A stretch of DNA of 64,000 nucleotides from Planctomycetaceae bacterium (GTDB lineage Bacteria > Planctomycetota > Planctomycetia > Pirellulales > PNKZ01): contig JAEUIN010000197.1 of the NCBI GenBank assembly GCA_016793115.1, positions 51,138-115,137 of the forward strand, given 5' to 3'. Position 1 is the stretch's first letter, and every line of letters starts with the position of its first letter. Shown one piece after another: positions 17,592 to 29,963 of this stretch. The position numbers and the translations under genes were made by a program. The notes beneath the pieces were generated by a model, which was given only the letters and a program-made list of their open reading frames with translations, did no database searches and was not told where the DNA came from.

Positions 17592-19259
17592 ATGGCGATC
17601 GCCTCCGCTGTGAACGATGCAACGACGCCGGTCGATTCTCGCGTGCCGACGCGAACCGCGTACAGCGCGATCACGGCCGCGGCCGGCATCGTCGCCGCGG
17701 CGCTGTTGTTTGTGAATCTCGGCTTCTATCCTTTTTGGGGCGACGAAGCCGACACGGTGATCATCGCCCAAGGCGTGTGGCGCACGGGGGATACCAGCGC
17801 CTGGTACGGCGACAACTTGTACGCCTACCGCGGCGGCACGCTGCTCAAGCATTTCAAGAATCGGAGCGTGCCGCCGGCGGCCTACTATCTGGTCGCCCCG
17901 TTCTACGGCGCGTTCGGCCCCGATCACTTCGCGCTGCGCGCCGTCTTCGCCGCGCTGGCGCTGGCGACCGTGGCGCTCGTCGGACATTGGCTCTATCGCG
18001 TGCGGGCCGGGCTCGGCGCGTCGGCGTTGATTCTTTTCTCGCTGGCGCTCAACGTGTCGTTCTTGCTCTACGGCCGGCAATGCCGCTACTACGCGTTGGC
18101 GACGCTGCTCACCGTCGGCATCGCCTATTTATACGACCGCTACGCCGGTTCGCGCCTTCGTTTGGCCGCTCTCGCGGCGGCGCTTGTCTTGCTCGCCGCG
18201 ACGCACTACATGCACTTTGCCGCCGCCGTCGGCGCGCTCGTCGTCGACTATGCTCTCTTCGGTCGGCGGCGCTATCGTCTCTCGCGGAGCGAATGGGCGC
18301 TGCTGCTCGCGCCGGTCGCGATCGCAGTCGCCGGTTTGGTTTGGCTGTACAACCCGATCGGCAAACACAGTTCCGGCGAAGAGCTTCCGCCGGGGAACTT
18401 CTGGTTCGAGCGGGCCAAGCTGTTCTATTGGTCGCTGCGCGATTTGAACGCCTGCGAATACGGCGTCGGCCTCGTCATGGCCGCGGCGCCGCTCGTGGCT
18501 TGGTGGCGACGTTCGCCGACGCTGATCCGGCTCTTTCTCGCCGGGCTCGTGTATGTCGGCGTGACGACGCTCGTCTCGCCGCAACCGGTCGCGAGGGCGC
18601 TCGAAGCCGATATCCGTTATCTGGCCCCGCTGATTCCGCTTTGCGTCGCGCTCACGGTCCTCACGATCGATCGCACGCTCGGCGGCCGCCTGTGGCTCGC
18701 CGCGCCGCTCGTGGCGCTCTGCGTCGGCTCGAATATCTTGCATTTGCCGTGGGATCGCCTCGCCTGGCGTTCGACGATTGCGCAGTTCGCGCACGAACTG
18801 CGGGAACCTCGCGTCGTCGCCGGACGCGTCGTCGCCGATTGGCTCAAAGCGCACGCGCAGCCCGGGGCGACGGCCTGGGTCACGCCCGGCGAGTGGGTCG
18901 CCGAGCCGATGGTCGAAGCGCCGCAAGTCGTCTACGGGTGGCAGTTGGAGCACGACGTCGACGATCCGCGCCGCGCCGCCGAATACGCCGCGCTCCCGAC
19001 GATTCACTTCGCCGGCCAAGTCCCCGTCGACTACATCGTCGCCTACGGGTTCGGCAATCTGCCGACGACGGCGATCGACCACGTGCGCGAAGTCGTGATT
19101 CCCGCGATGGCCGAGCGCGGCTTTCGTTACGAGCAAGCGGCGTCGCTCGACGTCTACTTCGACGACCGGACGCGTCCGGAGCTGTTTTGGCACTGGTTTC
19201 GCGACCAGCCGTATGATAGGAACGAACGCAACATCGTGATTTTTCAGTTGCAGAAGTGA
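17592..19259 (+). CDS. GT39-like integral membrane glycosyltransferase
   Basis: Predicted polyprenyl-phosphate-sugar-dependent glycosyltransferase of the ArnT/PMT class, 555 residues. The first periplasmic loop carries the acidic pair in FWGDEADTV, the expected catalytic position. About ten hydrophobic helices follow, and the last 150 residues form a soluble domain probably outside the membrane. The start at ATG 17592 follows AAGG; the frame is open further upstream into the methyltransferase but without conservation. It begins five bases after the methyltransferase gene. The acceptor (protein, lipid or glycan) cannot be told. Confidence 0.85.
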   Translation: MAIASAVNDATTPVDSRVPTRTAYSAITAAAGIVAAALLFVNLGFYPFWGDEADTVIIAQGVWRTGDTSAWYGDNLYAYRGGTLLKHFKNRSVPPAAYYLVAPFYGAFGPDHFALRAVFAALALATVALVGHWLYRVRAGLGASALILFSLALNVSFLLYGRQCRYYALATLLTVGIAYLYDRYAGSRLRLAALAAALVLLAATHYMHFAAAVGALVVDYALFGRRRYRLSRSEWALLLAPVAIAVAGLVWLYNPIGKHSSGEELPPGNFWFERAKLFYWSLRDLNACEYGVGLVMAAAPLVAWWRRSPTLIRLFLAGLVYVGVTTLVSPQPVARALEADIRYLAPLIPLCVALTVLTIDRTLGGRLWLAAPLVALCVGSNILHLPWDRLAWRSTIAQFAHELREPRVVAGRVVADWLKAHAQPGATAWVTPGEWVAEPMVEAPQVVYGWQLEHDVDDPRRAAEYAALPTIHFAGQVPVDYIVAYGFGNLPTTAIDHVREVVIPAMAERGFRYEQAASLDVYFDDRTRPELFWHWFRDQPYDRNERNIVIFQLQK

Positions 19260-19276
19260 AGCCCGCACGAGACGAA

Positions 19277-19909
19277 ATGAGCACGGACTTGAGTACGGAG
19301 ACGAAGCAGCCGACGCCGGAACTCGGCTACGGCTACCCCGCCGCGCTGGCCTGGATCGCCGCCGTGGTGTTCGGCTTGGGGACCGGCGCGGCGGCGGCGA
19401 TGCTCCAGCGTTGGTTTTCGCCGATCGGCGTGTTCCCGTTGGCGATCGGCATGATCACCGGATTCGCGACCGGCGGCGTGTGGGCCGGCCGCGGCGGCGG
19501 AACCAAGCGGGCCGTCGTCGTCAGTGCGCTTGTGGCCGGGCTGCTCTGTGTGGCCGCGTGGCACGCGGCGTCGTTTCTGATCGCCAAAAGGGTCGAACAA
19601 GACGAGCAACGCAAGGTGCGCGAGGCGATGTTCAAGCTCGCACCCGATCCGTCGTTCCAACCGGTGGACGAGCCGCCGGCGACGATTCAATCGTATCTCA
19701 CGGTGCAGTGGCATCACGGCCGCGCGCTTGGCCCGCGACGCATTACCCGCTGGTGGCTGTTGATTTGGTGGATCGGCGATTTGGCGCTCGTCGTCACGGC
19801 GTCGGTCTTAGCGGCCGTGGGCGTCGGCAAGCCGCGCGGAGCGGCACGGCCGAACCAGGCGGCGGGCGTCGCGTCGCCTCCGGGCCCGAATCAGGGAGCC
19901 GGTTCGTGA
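19277..19909 (+). CDS. Small integral membrane protein of unknown function
   Basis: Protein of 210 residues with four hydrophobic helices (about residues 22-44, 50-66, 77-98 and 158-182) and a Pro/Gly-rich tail. Between helices three and four is a charged region with VEQDEQRKVREAMFKL. ATG at 19277 is preferred; a GTG at 19256 overlaps the previous stop and is also possible. No known domain recognised. It sits between the GT39-like gene and acpS with overlapping or near-overlapping ends, so it belongs to the same transcription unit. Confidence 0.7.
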   Translation: MSTDLSTETKQPTPELGYGYPAALAWIAAVVFGLGTGAAAAMLQRWFSPIGVFPLAIGMITGFATGGVWAGRGGGTKRAVVVSALVAGLLCVAAWHAASFLIAKRVEQDEQRKVREAMFKLAPDPSFQPVDEPPATIQSYLTVQWHHGRALGPRRITRWWLLIWWIGDLALVVTASVLAAVGVGKPRGAARPNQAAGVASPPGPNQGAGS

Positions 19910-20313
19910 ATATCATCGGCATCGGCAGCGAAGTCGTCGAGTGCTTGCGGGTGGCGCGGATGATCGAGCGGCACGGCGAACTCTTCATCAACAAGGTTTA
20001 CACGCCCGCCGAGATTCGCCACTGCAACAGTCGGCGAATGGCCACTCAGCACTTCGCCGGCCGCTGGGCCGCGAAAGAAGCGGTGCTCAAGGCCTTGGGC
20101 GTGCGGAGCCGCAAGTCGTTCGATTGGCGCGACATCGAAATCCGTCGCAACAAGGCCGGCCGGCATTCCGCGGCGTTCCGCGGTGCGGCTCGCGACATGA
20201 TCGAGCAACTCGACGTCGGCGACATCTATGTGACGATCGCCCAGTGTCGCGCCGTGGCGATGGCGACGGCGCTCGTCTTGGCTCGGCCGAAGAAGAAGCG
20301 ACGGAAGTCTTAA
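19906..20313 (+). CDS. acpS: Holo-[acyl-carrier-protein] synthase
   Basis: Transfers 4'-phosphopantetheine from CoA to acyl carrier protein. The 135-residue protein begins NIIGIGSEVVECLRVARM and has the second metal and CoA site FAGRWAAKEAVLKALG near residue 55. Length and order match AcpS. Oddity: the first metal ligand, normally Asp in GIGTD, is Glu9 here (GIGSE). GTG at 19906 overlaps the preceding stop by four bases and has GGGAG eight bases upstream. The tail PKKKRRKS is strongly basic. Confidence 0.9.
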   Translation: MNIIGIGSEVVECLRVARMIERHGELFINKVYTPAEIRHCNSRRMATQHFAGRWAAKEAVLKALGVRSRKSFDWRDIEIRRNKAGRHSAAFRGAARDMIEQLDVGDIYVTIAQCRAVAMATALVLARPKKKRRKS

Positions 20314-20355
20314 TTCTTCCGTTCCTCCGAAGGGAGTCCGAAGGGAGAAGGCGGT

Positions 20356-23082
<2,727 letters not shown>

Positions 23083-23316
23083 GTCGGGCTGCGTTTCAGA
23101 GCGGGTTTTTCATGGTGGCTTCTCGTCGTGAACCCTGTTTGGGATTGCATTTACGACGACGAAACCTAAAATCACGGCCGATTTGGAGCGACCGCTTTCA
23201 CGCTCACTGTTACTCTTCCGTTCCACCCGCTGTCAAGGGTTGTCGGCAGCGATAGCACTCTCGCCGCGCCCTCTCGGCGCTCCTGCGCTCACAGCCGAAA
23301 AGGATCTCGGTTACCG

Positions 23317-25923
23317 ATGGCAAGTCCCTTCGCACTGTTCCGAAAAAATCAAAAAGTCATGATGGCCGTCGTGACTTTGTTCGCGATGTTCGCCTTTGTG
23401 ATCATGGACCCGATCGGCATGGGCACCCGCATGGGCGACACGCCCGGCGGCGGCGACGCCGTGGTCGTCGAATCCAAGTATTTCGACCTCAAAGAGTCGG
23501 ATCTCGAACGGGCCGTGGCGCAGCGCGGACTGGTGCAGCGCGTGCTCGCCCAGGCCGCGACGACCGTGTCGATGGAACAGGAAATGGCCATGTTCCAGCA
23601 GTTGCGCGGGCAAGACCAAGAGTTTTTGCAGCAGCTCTATCAGCAGATCAGCGGCCAAGTCGCCAATGAAGTCTTCATGATCGTGCAGCAGCGCGTCGGT
23701 TCGACCGACGAGCGGTCGGTCGTCGAAGGACTCGTGCTTTCGAATATGGCCAAGCAAATGGGAATCCAAATCCCCAACGAGCGGGTCGAGGCCTTTATCT
23801 TCAGCACGGTCGAGCAAGTCGCCCGCAGCCGGTCGCGGATGCAGCGCCAGGACCAAGTCACCGGGCTCACTCGCGATCAATTCATCAAGATTTTGAAGGA
23901 TCTCAAGGGCTGGACCGTTCCGCAGGTTTACGAAGCCTTTCGCCGCGAAATGATGGCCGAGACCGTGTACTTCGTGCTGTCGACGAACGCGGCGATCAAC
24001 GTGGCGTCGTCGACCGGTCAGCCGACGCCCGTCGCGACCCCGATCGACCGCTGGAACTATTACCTGCGACAAAACTTGCGGGCCAAGGCGGAAGTGTTGC
24101 CGGTTTCGGCGCAAAGCTTCGTCGACGCCGGCAAGGTGGCCAACCCGACCGACGCCGAACTCACCGAGTTCTACGAAACGTACAAGTACAACGAACCGGT
24201 GACCGGCTCTCCGGAACCCGGTTTCAAGATTCCGCACAAGGCGGCGTTCCAATACTTCCAAGCGGATGAAGGGCACTTCATCGCGCCGGAAAAAATTACG
24301 ACCGAGATGATCGCCGCGCACTACGATGCGAACAAAAGCCGCTACCCTTACGTGGCCGAAGATTTTTCCGTGCCCGCCGCTACGAGCACCCTGCCGGGCG
24401 TGAGCCCGGCGACGGGGACTTCGACCACGCCGACCCCGACCCCGCAGGCGACTGCAAATCCTGCGGCTACGGCGACCGGCACTGCGTCGACAGGCACCGG
24501 GGCGAAGCCTGCCGCTTCGGCGACGCCGAGCGCGACCGCGACCGGAACGAAGCCTGCCGCGACCTCGACCGGAACGGCCAAGCCGGCCGCAAGCGACGGA
24601 AACTGCGAATCAGCGCCGGAAGCGGACGCTATTGCCGACGGCTTCGGCGACGACGGCTTCGAATCGGCGACCGACGATTGCCAGTCGCCGACCGCGACCG
24701 CTTCGGCCACGGCAACTCCGACCGCTTCGGCAACTCCCACAGGTAAGGCCGCTCCGACGGCCACGGCGACCGCGACTGCGAAGCCTACGGCGACGGCCAC
24801 GGCGACCGCCGCCCCTTCAGCGAGCGCGACCGGCACGGCTGCGACGACCGCCCCGGCTCCGACCGTGACGATCTTGCCCCCGTTGCCGAGCGAAGATGTC
24901 TTGCTGCCCGACGACGTTCGCACGGGCCGCAATCCGCAATTCGAACCGCTGTGGCGTATCGAAGATAAAATCCGCAACGAACTGGCCGCCTCGGCCGCGC
25001 GCGACGAAGTGAACCGGATTTTCGGCGAACTCAAGAAGACGATCGACGCCAAGGCTCTGCAGCGCAGCGTGAGCGGTAAGGAAACCGACGCTTTGCTCTA
25101 CAGCGCGGAAGAATGGGAAGCGCTCGCGAAGCCTTATCCGGGGATCGTCGCGCGGACGACCGCGATGATCGATCGCGTCCAGGCGCAAATCGAAGCCGAA
25201 ACGCCCGGCCTCTTCGCTTCGCAGACGACCGGCGGCGTGAGCTTCGTCGCGAGCGAATACTCGACCAACGCGGTTTACACGTCGAATCGTTCGCAAGAAG
25301 TACCCCAAGCCGACGATGCGCTCACGGCCGAGGCTCTGGCGCAAAAGACGGTGCATTACCTGTATTGGAAGACGAAGAACCAAGCTCCGCGCGTCCCGCC
25401 GCTCGACGAAATCAAGAAAGACGTCGAACTGGCCCTCAAGCTCACGCGGGCCCGCAAGCTGGCTCGCGCCGAAGCCGAATCGCTGGCCAAGCAAGCCCGC
25501 GAAAGCGGCAAGCCGCTGGCGGAACTGTTCAAGGATCGCGGCGCGGCGCTGACGCAGTCGTTTTCCTGGTTCAAAACGGACACCTCGGGCAACTTCAACC
25601 AAGGCGCCCAGCGCGAACTTAGCGATGTCGACAACGTCGTCGACCCCGGAATGGAGTTCATGCAAACGGTGTTCAGCCTCGACCCGGGGCAGATCGACGT
25701 CGCGATGAACAATCCGGAGACGATTTGCTACGTGATCAACGTGCTGCAGATCGACCCGTCGCGCGAGTCGCTCTTGGCCGACTTCGAAATCGACAGCTTC
25801 GGCACCTACATGCAATTCGGCATTCGCGACGCTTCCGAACTGCGGATGCAGGTCTCGGAAAAGCTGGTGGCCGACGCCGATCTGAAGTGGCTCCGCGAAC
25901 CGCGGGCGGACGACGGCCGGTAG
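23317..25923 (+). CDS. Membrane-anchored PpiD/SurA-like protein with Ala/Thr/Pro linker
   Basis: Predicted envelope folding factor of 868 residues. An N-terminal anchor (FRKNQKVMMAVVTLFAMFAFVIM) is followed by a helical SurA-like part (to about residue 345), then a low-complexity region of about 165 residues (352-518) made of repeated Ala, Thr and Pro with one Cys-containing acidic patch. The C-terminal part has IKKDVELALKLTRARKLARAEAE and FSLDPGQIDVAMN, resembling PpiD-type rotamase ends. A complete parvulin active site is not evident, so isomerase activity is doubtful. It is divergent from topA, with a 234-base shared region. Confidence 0.72.
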   Translation: MASPFALFRKNQKVMMAVVTLFAMFAFVIMDPIGMGTRMGDTPGGGDAVVVESKYFDLKESDLERAVAQRGLVQRVLAQAATTVSMEQEMAMFQQLRGQDQEFLQQLYQQISGQVANEVFMIVQQRVGSTDERSVVEGLVLSNMAKQMGIQIPNERVEAFIFSTVEQVARSRSRMQRQDQVTGLTRDQFIKILKDLKGWTVPQVYEAFRREMMAETVYFVLSTNAAINVASSTGQPTPVATPIDRWNYYLRQNLRAKAEVLPVSAQSFVDAGKVANPTDAELTEFYETYKYNEPVTGSPEPGFKIPHKAAFQYFQADEGHFIAPEKITTEMIAAHYDANKSRYPYVAEDFSVPAATSTLPGVSPATGTSTTPTPTPQATANPAATATGTASTGTGAKPAASATPSATATGTKPAATSTGTAKPAASDGNCESAPEADAIADGFGDDGFESATDDCQSPTATASATATPTASATPTGKAAPTATATATAKPTATATATAAPSASATGTAATTAPAPTVTILPPLPSEDVLLPDDVRTGRNPQFEPLWRIEDKIRNELAASAARDEVNRIFGELKKTIDAKALQRSVSGKETDALLYSAEEWEALAKPYPGIVARTTAMIDRVQAQIEAETPGLFASQTTGGVSFVASEYSTNAVYTSNRSQEVPQADDALTAEALAQKTVHYLYWKTKNQAPRVPPLDEIKKDVELALKLTRARKLARAEAESLAKQARESGKPLAELFKDRGAALTQSFSWFKTDTSGNFNQGAQRELSDVDNVVDPGMEFMQTVFSLDPGQIDVAMNNPETICYVINVLQIDPSRESLLADFEIDSFGTYMQFGIRDASELRMQVSEKLVADADLKWLREPRADDGR
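24361..24870 (+). repeat. Low-complexity Ala/Thr/Pro codon repeat inside the PpiD-like gene
   Basis: About 510 bases of degenerate repeats of ACN-GCN type codons, read as ATATATP-like runs (for example TATASATATPTASATPT). The repeat splits the N- and C-terminal parts of the protein and is interrupted once by an acidic patch with two cysteines near residues 430-452. Confidence 0.85.
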
Positions 25924-25924
25924 C

Positions 25925-25960
25925 CGCGCCGGACGCGTCGGGGCGAGGCTCGGCGCGTTT
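25925..25960. terminator. Weak candidate bidirectional terminator between the PpiD-like gene and glgB
   Basis: CGCGCCG (25925-25931) and CGGCGCG (25951-25957) form a seven-base stem with a 19-base loop, followed by TTT on the plus strand. It occupies nearly the whole gap between the two convergent genes. Confidence 0.3.
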
Positions 25961-28169
25961 ACCGCTCCGGTTTGAACACGCAAACGCTGAGCGGCGGGAG
26001 CACGATTTCGATCGAATACGGTCGGCCGTGCCACGGAATCTTCTCGGCGTGCGCGCCCATCACGTTGCCGATGTTCGAGCCGCCGTAGTATTCGGAATCG
26101 CTGTTCAGCACTTCGCGATAGTAGCCGAGTTTCGACACGCCGATGCGGTGATTCGTGCGGGGCACCGGCGTGAAGTTGCAGGCCGTGAGCAGGAAGTCGT
26201 CGGGGTTTTTACCTTTGCGGAGGAACGCCAAGACGCTCTCTTCCCAGTTGTGGCAGTCGACCCACTCGAAGCCGTGGTGATCGAAGTCGAGCTCGTGCAG
26301 CGCCGGCTCGCTCGTGAGCAGCTTGTTTAAGTCGGCCACGTAGCGCTGCAGGCCGCTGTGCGATTCCCACTGCAGCAGGTGCCACTGCAGGCTCGTGTTG
26401 TAGTTCCATTCTTCCCACTGGCCGAACTCGCCGCCCATGAAGGTGAGCTTCTTGCCCGGATGGGTCCACATGTAGCCGTAGAGCAGCCGCAGATTGGCGA
26501 ACTTCTGCCACAGGTCGCCCGGCACTTGGTCGAGCAGCGAACCTTTGCCGTGCACCACTTCGTCGTGCGAGAGCGGCAGCACGAAGTTTTCGGTGAAGGC
26601 GTAGATCAGGCTGAACGTGAGTTCGTCGTGGTGATACTTGCGGTGGATCGGCTCGTGCCGCATGTAGCTGCGGGTGTCGTTCATCCAGCCCATGTTCCAC
26701 TTCAGGCTGAAGCCGAGGCCGCCGATGTAGGTGGGTCGCGAGACGTTGGGCCAGGCGGTGGATTCTTCGGCCACGGTGATCGTGCCGGGGAATTGCTCGT
26801 GCGTCTGCACGTTGAGCTCGCGCAGGAAGTCGAGCGCTTCGAGATTCTCGCGGCCGCCGTATTTGTTCGGCTCCCAGTCGCCGTGTTCGCGGCTGTAGTC
26901 GAGATAGATCATCGACGCCACGGCGTCGACGCGCAGCCCGTCGATGTGGTACTTGTCCATCCAGAACAAGGCGTTCGACACGAGGAAGTTGCGCACTTCG
27001 TGTCGGCCGTAGTTGAAGATGAGCGTGCCCCAGTCGCGATGCTCCCCCTTGCGCGGGTCGCTGTGTTCGTAGAGGTTCGTGCCGTCGAAATAGGCCAGGC
27101 CGTGGCCGTCTTTCGGGAAGTGGGCCGGCACCCAGTCGAGCAACACGCCGATGTTGTTTTGATGGCAGTGGTCGACGAAGTACATGAAGTCTTCGGGCGT
27201 GCCGTAGCGGGCCGTCGGCGCGTAGTAGCCGACTTGCTGGTAGCCCCAACTGCCGGAAAACGGATGCTCGCTGACGGGCATCAGCTCGATGTGCGTGTAG
27301 CCCATCTCTTTGACGTAGTCGACCAGGTCGTGGGCCAACTCGCGATACGTCATCCAGCGGTCCGGGTTGTCTCCCGGGCGCTTCCAACTGCCGAGATGCA
27401 CTTCGTAGAACGACATCGGCGCGTCGAGCGCGTTGCGCTTGATGCGTTCCTGCATCCACTGCGAATCTTCCCAGCGATACTTCGACAGGTCGACCACTTT
27501 CGAGGCCGTCTTCGGCGGGCACTCAGCGGCGAAACCATAGGGGTCGCACTTCTCGGCCGTGAAGCCGCCGTTTTTCACGCGGTATTTGTAGATCGCCCCT
27601 TCGGCGAGGCCGGGCACGAACAGTTCCCAGAAGCCGCTGGGAATGTGCTTCCGCATCGGGTGGCGGCGCTCGTCCCACTTGTTGAAATCGCCGACGATGC
27701 TGACGCTCGTCGCGTTGGGCGCCCAAACCGCGAAGTTCACGCCCTTCACGCCGTCGATCGTTCGCACCTGCGCGCCGAGCTTTTCATAGCTCTGCCAATG
27801 CGTTCCTTCGCCCAACAAATAGAGGTCGAAGTCGGTGAGCGAAGAGGAATAAGCGTAAGGGTCGTGCATAGTTACTCGCTCACCACGGTCGAAAGCTACC
27901 TGCAGACGATAGGGGGGCGTCGCCCCTTCGGCGCCGAGCGGCCGGATCGCCTCATACAAGCCGGAAGGGTGAATGCGCCGCATGGGATGAGCTTCCCCCT
28001 CGGCCTCGTCGACGACCCAGGCCCGCTCCGACTGGGGAAAAAACGCCCTCACGGCCACGGCCTTGCGCCCGTCGTGCTCGACGACGTGGGGGCCTAACAG
28101 TTGCCTGGGGTCTTCCATCCGGCCGTCGATGAGCCGTCCGATCGTTTCCAACGAGGCTTGCGTACGCAC
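25959..28169 (-). CDS. glgB: 1,4-alpha-glucan branching enzyme
   Basis: Makes alpha-1,6 branches in glycogen; GH13 family, 736 residues, normal length. Order: N-terminal carbohydrate-binding part, second CBM48 part ([25 protein letters not shown] near residue 140), then the catalytic barrel with [14 protein letters not shown] (nucleophile Asp), VAEESTAWP (acid/base Glu) and [15 protein letters not shown] (third acid). The GTG at 28169 is supported by AAGGA seven bases ahead. No other glycogen gene is in the window. Confidence 0.96.
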   Translation of the reverse strand: MRTQASLETIGRLIDGRMEDPRQLLGPHVVEHDGRKAVAVRAFFPQSERAWVVDEAEGEAHPMRRIHPSGLYEAIRPLGAEGATPPYRLQVAFDRGERVTMHDPYAYSSSLTDFDLYLLGEGTHWQSYEKLGAQVRTIDGVKGVNFAVWAPNATSVSIVGDFNKWDERRHPMRKHIPSGFWELFVPGLAEGAIYKYRVKNGGFTAEKCDPYGFAAECPPKTASKVVDLSKYRWEDSQWMQERIKRNALDAPMSFYEVHLGSWKRPGDNPDRWMTYRELAHDLVDYVKEMGYTHIELMPVSEHPFSGSWGYQQVGYYAPTARYGTPEDFMYFVDHCHQNNIGVLLDWVPAHFPKDGHGLAYFDGTNLYEHSDPRKGEHRDWGTLIFNYGRHEVRNFLVSNALFWMDKYHIDGLRVDAVASMIYLDYSREHGDWEPNKYGGRENLEALDFLRELNVQTHEQFPGTITVAEESTAWPNVSRPTYIGGLGFSLKWNMGWMNDTRSYMRHEPIHRKYHHDELTFSLIYAFTENFVLPLSHDEVVHGKGSLLDQVPGDLWQKFANLRLLYGYMWTHPGKKLTFMGGEFGQWEEWNYNTSLQWHLLQWESHSGLQRYVADLNKLLTSEPALHELDFDHHGFEWVDCHNWEESVLAFLRKGKNPDDFLLTACNFTPVPRTNHRIGVSKLGYYREVLNSDSEYYGGSNIGNVMGAHAEKIPWHGRPYSIEIVLPPLSVCVFKPER

Positions 28170-28331
28170 GCGCGTTCCTTCGGCTTGCTGCTGATTGTGC
28201 TTGTGTTAAAGCGGGTCGTCTAGGAGGTAGGCGAGGGTTCTATCGGGTTTTCGGACAAAAGCCGGCCGCCGCATGACTGTTTACGCCCCGGTTCCGCCTG
28301 TGCGGCCCGATCCGGAGTTAGTGAATTTCGG

Positions 28332-28928
28332 TCAATTCAGCCAGCTCGTCGTCGCCACGCTGGAGCCGATCGATGCGCACGACAGCGCCAGACCGTCGAC
28401 CCGATCGCGCATCCGCCGCCGCATTCGCGACCACGAGTTGCGCAACCGGCGCACGCCGGCCGCCGACGAATCGTCGCCGTCGGGCGCCGTCGCGGCCTCG
28501 GCCGTCTGCGGGCCGTCGCCGAACGTGTGCGCTCCGTCGAAGCGAAACACGCGCCGCGTTTCCAGTTTGTGAAACGCCAGGCAGCGGTCGAGCCGCATCC
28601 ACAGGTCGCGGTTCTTAATCGGCACCAGCTCGCCGTACGACTCCCACATCCAGCCGTTGCGGCGCCATTCGTCGAGGCCCGCGTCGAGCACGCGGCGCAC
28701 GTTGCGTGCGCCGGCCGTGAGCGTCACCGTCGACGGTTCGTCGAGCGATTCCAGCGCGCGGATCACCGCGAGCAATTCCAGACGTTCGCCGGCCAAGCCG
28801 GGCTCGGTGTCGTCTGCCGTGAGTTCCGCCGATCCATCGGCCGCAGTCAGGACGAATTTCCATTCGCCCCGGTCGTCTTCTTCCCGCGCCTCGCAGCGCA
28901 AGAAAAAGTGCGGTTGGGAGGAAGTCAT
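28332..28928 (-). CDS. RNase H-like fold protein lacking most catalytic acids
   Basis: Protein of 198 residues resembling ribonuclease HI in its middle part: AGERLELLAVIRALESL matches the helix with the catalytic Glu (Glu51 here), and NVRRVLDAGLDEWRRNGW, then PIKNRDLWMRLD follow the RNase HI order. The first catalytic Asp (DGSC motif) is absent, the STDS position reads TAGA (Gly73), and the final Asp/His loop is replaced by FRFDGAH. Nuclease activity is therefore unlikely. The C-terminal 60 residues are Ala/Arg-rich. Similar proteins in planctomycetes are often labelled RNase H. It stands divergent from the DJ-1 gene. Confidence 0.65.
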   Translation of the reverse strand: MTSSQPHFFLRCEAREEDDRGEWKFVLTAADGSAELTADDTEPGLAGERLELLAVIRALESLDEPSTVTLTAGARNVRRVLDAGLDEWRRNGWMWESYGELVPIKNRDLWMRLDRCLAFHKLETRRVFRFDGAHTFGDGPQTAEAATAPDGDDSSAAGVRRLRNSWSRMRRRMRDRVDGLALSCASIGSSVATTSWLN

Positions 28929-29265
28929 GAGTGGGGGAGCGTTCTTTCTTTGACGATTAAGGCGGGTAGTCCGAGGCGGGCGGTCGGCGTCAGCCGGCCG
29001 GTTGCGCCGCCCGAGCAAATTGTGCCGTCGATGCGAATCCGTCTCGCGCGTTCCAACCAAGAACGACGTCGAACGACGGTGATCGCGACCGGCAATGATT
29101 CACCATGTTTAGCTATCGGCAAATTCTTCGCGGGCTTCGCAGCTTTGCCGGCTTGCGCAGGAGATTTTTCTTCTCGCGCGGTCGCTGGTAGAACATAAAC
29201 CGAAAGTAGCGACGACACGGATCGTTCGACCCGTCGGCCGCCGCGCTTAGCGAGAAAGCGAATCC
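28929..29265. other. 337-base divergent intergenic region
   Basis: Separates the RNase H-like gene and the DJ-1/PfpI gene, which are transcribed away from each other. I see no convincing promoter boxes, repeat or reading frame, apart from GAGAAAG eight bases ahead of the start at 29266. Confidence 0.5.
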
Positions 29266-29853
29266 ATGCCCGCCAAGAAACTCCTGATGCTCGTCGGCGA
29301 CTTCGTGGAAGACTACGAAGCCATGGTCCCCTTCCAAATGCTCACGATGGTCGGCCACCAGGTCGACGCCGTCTGTCCCGGCAAGAAGCCCGGCGACACG
29401 GTCGCCACCGCGATCCACGATTTCGACGGCGCCCAAACCTACAGCGAAAAGCGCGGCCACAACTTCCACATCAACGCCGACTTCGCCGCCCTCCGCGAGG
29501 CCGACTACGACGGGCTCGTCATCCCCGGCGGCCGTGCGCCGGAATACCTGCGGCTCAACGAGCGCGTGCTCGAGATCGTGCGCCATTTCGCAACTGTGAA
29601 AAAGCCGATCGCCGCGATCTGCCACGGCCCGCAGATTCTCGCCGCGGCCGGCGTGCTGCGCGACCGCACGGCGCAAGCCTACCCGGCCTTGAAACCGGAA
29701 CTCGCGCTCTGCGGCTGTCGCTGGACCGACCCGGCTCCAGGGCTCGACGACGCCACGATCGACGGCAACCTCGTCACCGCGGCCGCTTGGCCGGCGCACC
29801 CGGCGTGGATCCGCGCTTTTCTCAAACTGCTCGGCACGCCGGTCGGCGACTGA
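29266..29853 (+). CDS. DJ-1/PfpI family protein
   Basis: Class I glutamine amidotransferase-like fold, 195 residues. The nucleophilic elbow is AAICHGPQ with Cys119 followed by His120, as in PfpI-type proteins, and the conserved acid is in the N-terminal [14 protein letters not shown] segment. [17 protein letters not shown] matches the family. Members act as proteases, glyoxalases or deglycases; the exact activity is not predictable. The sequence looks intact, in contrast to the other amidotransferase-fold gene at 32385. Confidence 0.9.
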   Translation: MPAKKLLMLVGDFVEDYEAMVPFQMLTMVGHQVDAVCPGKKPGDTVATAIHDFDGAQTYSEKRGHNFHINADFAALREADYDGLVIPGGRAPEYLRLNERVLEIVRHFATVKKPIAAICHGPQILAAAGVLRDRTAQAYPALKPELALCGCRWTDPAPGLDDATIDGNLVTAAAWPAHPAWIRAFLKLLGTPVGD

Positions 29854-29963
29854 GCCCGCCCGTCCCACGCAATTCGGTCAGGTTCGGCGACTTCGCGCGC
29901 TTGTGAACGGCGTGGTGAACGACTAGCCTGTCGCTCATCTCGTCCCTCGTGAAGTCGCACCCA

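Noticed and set aside
20326..20347. TCCGAAGGGAG repeated twice in direct tandem between acpS and topA.
   Set aside because: Only two 11-base copies; too little to call a repeat element or attachment site.
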